Positions 13,433 to 14,314 of a stretch of DNA of 14,314 nt are shown in pieces. Location: the NCBI GenBank assembly GCA_016200595.1, contig JACQEL010000923.1, positions 1-14,314 of the forward strand. Direction: 5' to 3'. Origin of the DNA: Deltaproteobacteria bacterium (GTDB lineage Bacteria > Desulfobacterota > Binatia > Bin18). Both the position numbers and the translations under genes were made by a program. How positions within the stretch are numbered: position 1 is the first letter of the stretch; each line of letters starts with the position of its first letter. A model generated the notes under the pieces. It ran no database searches, was not told the origin of the DNA, and saw only the letters and a list, made by a program, of their open reading frames with translations.

Positions 13433-13481
13433 GGCATCGGGTCAAGCTGCTTGAAATTTTTTGGCTGTGAAGGAGGCCGCA

Positions 13482-14314
13482 ATGCAGCCCAATGATAATA
13501 CCCCAGTCATCGACTTTCATTCACACTTCCTGGTGCAAGAAGTGTTCGACCAATGCCGTGGCCATTCGCCCGCTAGCGGCTTCGGACATCATCAGGCGCC
13601 CGCCCACCTCGTTGCGCTCTTCGAGAAGATGAAGAATCCACGCCTGGTGATCGAAGACATGGACCGGCTTAAGATTGACCTGAGCGTATTCTCATCGGCG
13701 ACCGTGCTCGAGCCGACGGCGTGGGCTGAGCCCGTAGTCGAACTTGCACTGGTCCGACGCCTGAACGATACGATCGCCCAATGGGCGGCCCATGCTCCAC
13801 GGCGCATCATCGGAAGTTTTGTCCTGCCCTTGCAAGATATGAACTTGGCGCTCCAGGAGCTCACGCGCGCCGTAGGACTTGGCCTCAGGGTAGCGAACCT
13901 TCCGTCTGAGGTGCGCGGGGCCTATCTCGGCGACCGCCAGTTTTGGCCGTTCTGGGAGGCGGCGCAGGACCTCGGTGTGGTATCCTTCATGCACCCCGAA
14001 GGCGGGAAGTGCGCCTGGTTTCAGCAATTCGGTATGTGGAACTCGCTCGCTCAATCGTTAGAGGAGGCGAAGTTCATGGCCTCAATCATTTATGAGGGCG
14101 TCTTGGAAAGCTTTCCCAGGCTCAAGCTCGTCGTTGCGCACGGTGGCGGGTATTTTCCCCACAACATGGGCCGACTCGACCGCAACGTGAAAAACGCGCC
14201 CCAGAGTATGAAGAACATCACTCGCAGGCCGAGCGAGTACCTGAGAAGCGTTCACTACGACACCTGTCTCTTTGATCCAAGCGTCCTGAGCGCCTTGCTC
14301 AAGATCGTAGGAGC
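13482..14314 (+). CDS. ACMSD-like amidohydrolase/decarboxylase, 3' end beyond window
   Basis: The frame is open from ATG 13482 to the window edge, 277 codons. AAGGAGG at 13470-13476 supports the start. The N-terminal metal-binding motif is VIDFHSHF (HxH), followed by a middle histidine in SFMHPEGG and a later one in VVAHGGGYFPHNMGRLDR. This arrangement is that of amidohydrolase_2 proteins, a TIM-barrel metal-dependent family that includes aminocarboxymuconate-semialdehyde decarboxylase and gamma-resorcylate decarboxylase, which act on aromatic ring-cleavage or hydroxybenzoate compounds. The exact substrate is unknown. The expected aspartate near the C-terminus is probably the YDT in VHYDTCLFDP. 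It follows attC site 9 and is presumably the gene of the next cassette. Confidence 0.85.
   Translation, partial: MQPNDNTPVIDFHSHFLVQEVFDQCRGHSPASGFGHHQAPAHLVALFEKMKNPRLVIEDMDRLKIDLSVFSSATVLEPTAWAEPVVELALVRRLNDTIAQWAAHAPRRIIGSFVLPLQDMNLALQELTRAVGLGLRVANLPSEVRGAYLGDRQFWPFWEAAQDLGVVSFMHPEGGKCAWFQQFGMWNSLAQSLEEAKFMASIIYEGVLESFPRLKLVVAHGGGYFPHNMGRLDRNVKNAPQSMKNITRRPSEYLRSVHYDTCLFDPSVLSALLKIVG

Noticed and set aside
13442..13462. Rho-independent terminator (TCAAG, CTG loop, CTTGA, then six T)
   Set aside because: The stem is only five pairs with two G-C, and it sits between attC site 9 and the amidohydrolase start, where termination would have little purpose.

Overview
This window is a stretch of an integron gene-cassette array. 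Nine attC recombination sites punctuate it, all in the same orientation, and every credible gene reads on the + strand. Each attC has the classical layout: a left inverse core RYYYAAC, imperfectly paired inner arms in which the left arm carries an extra unpaired base, a central region, and a right core GTTRRRY. Eight are 89-101 bp long and the last is 73 bp. The strongest evidence is covariation across cassettes. The right core that opens a cassette is the reverse complement of the left core of the attC that closes the same cassette in seven of eight cases, across several different core variants (GTTGGAC/GTCCAAC, GTTAGAT/ATCTAAC, GTTAGGC/GCCTAAC, GTTCGGC/GCCGAAC, GTTCGAC/GTCGAAC). This is expected if each cassette was once a circle closed at its own attC. 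No integrase gene and no attI lie in the window, so it is either the interior of a chromosomal integron or an integrase-less attC cluster.

Layout: tail of an unknown cassette (1-200); cassette 1, SAM-dependent O-methyltransferase (201-1414); cassette 2, an IS91-type HUH transposase interrupted by one amber codon (1415-2790); cassette 3, a 1137-residue class III nucleotide cyclase/ATPase/TPR protein (2791-6389); cassette 4, RelE/ParE-type toxin with antitoxin (6390-7046); cassette 5, Tat-exported nitronate monooxygenase-like enzyme plus an isolated tRNA T-arm (7047-8491); cassette 6, VapBC-like PIN toxin with antitoxin (8492-9295); cassette 7, secreted protein of unknown function (9296-10098); cassette 8, Hsp70-like ATPase plus TIR-domain protein (10099 to about 13426); then the start of a cassette with an ACMSD-like amidohydrolase cut by the window end.

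The most interesting content is cassette 8. A divergent Hsp70-like ATPase is followed, in the same reading frame and separated by a single TAG and a ten-codon gap, by a protein with an unfamiliar N-terminal beta-rich domain and a C-terminal TIR domain that keeps the NADase-type glutamate. I infer a two-component (or readthrough-fused) conflict or anti-phage system carried as a mobile cassette, with the Hsp70-like protein as sensor or regulator and TIR as toxic effector. The two toxin-antitoxin cassettes are the type of module known to stabilise long arrays.

The host is probably an environmental, uncultured Gram-negative bacterium of moderately high G+C. The cyclase-ATPase-TPR architecture and IS91-type transposases would suit Tectomicrobia/Entotheonella, Rokubacteria or Desulfobacterota-like genomes, but this is a weak inference and the genes, being mobile, do not identify the host.
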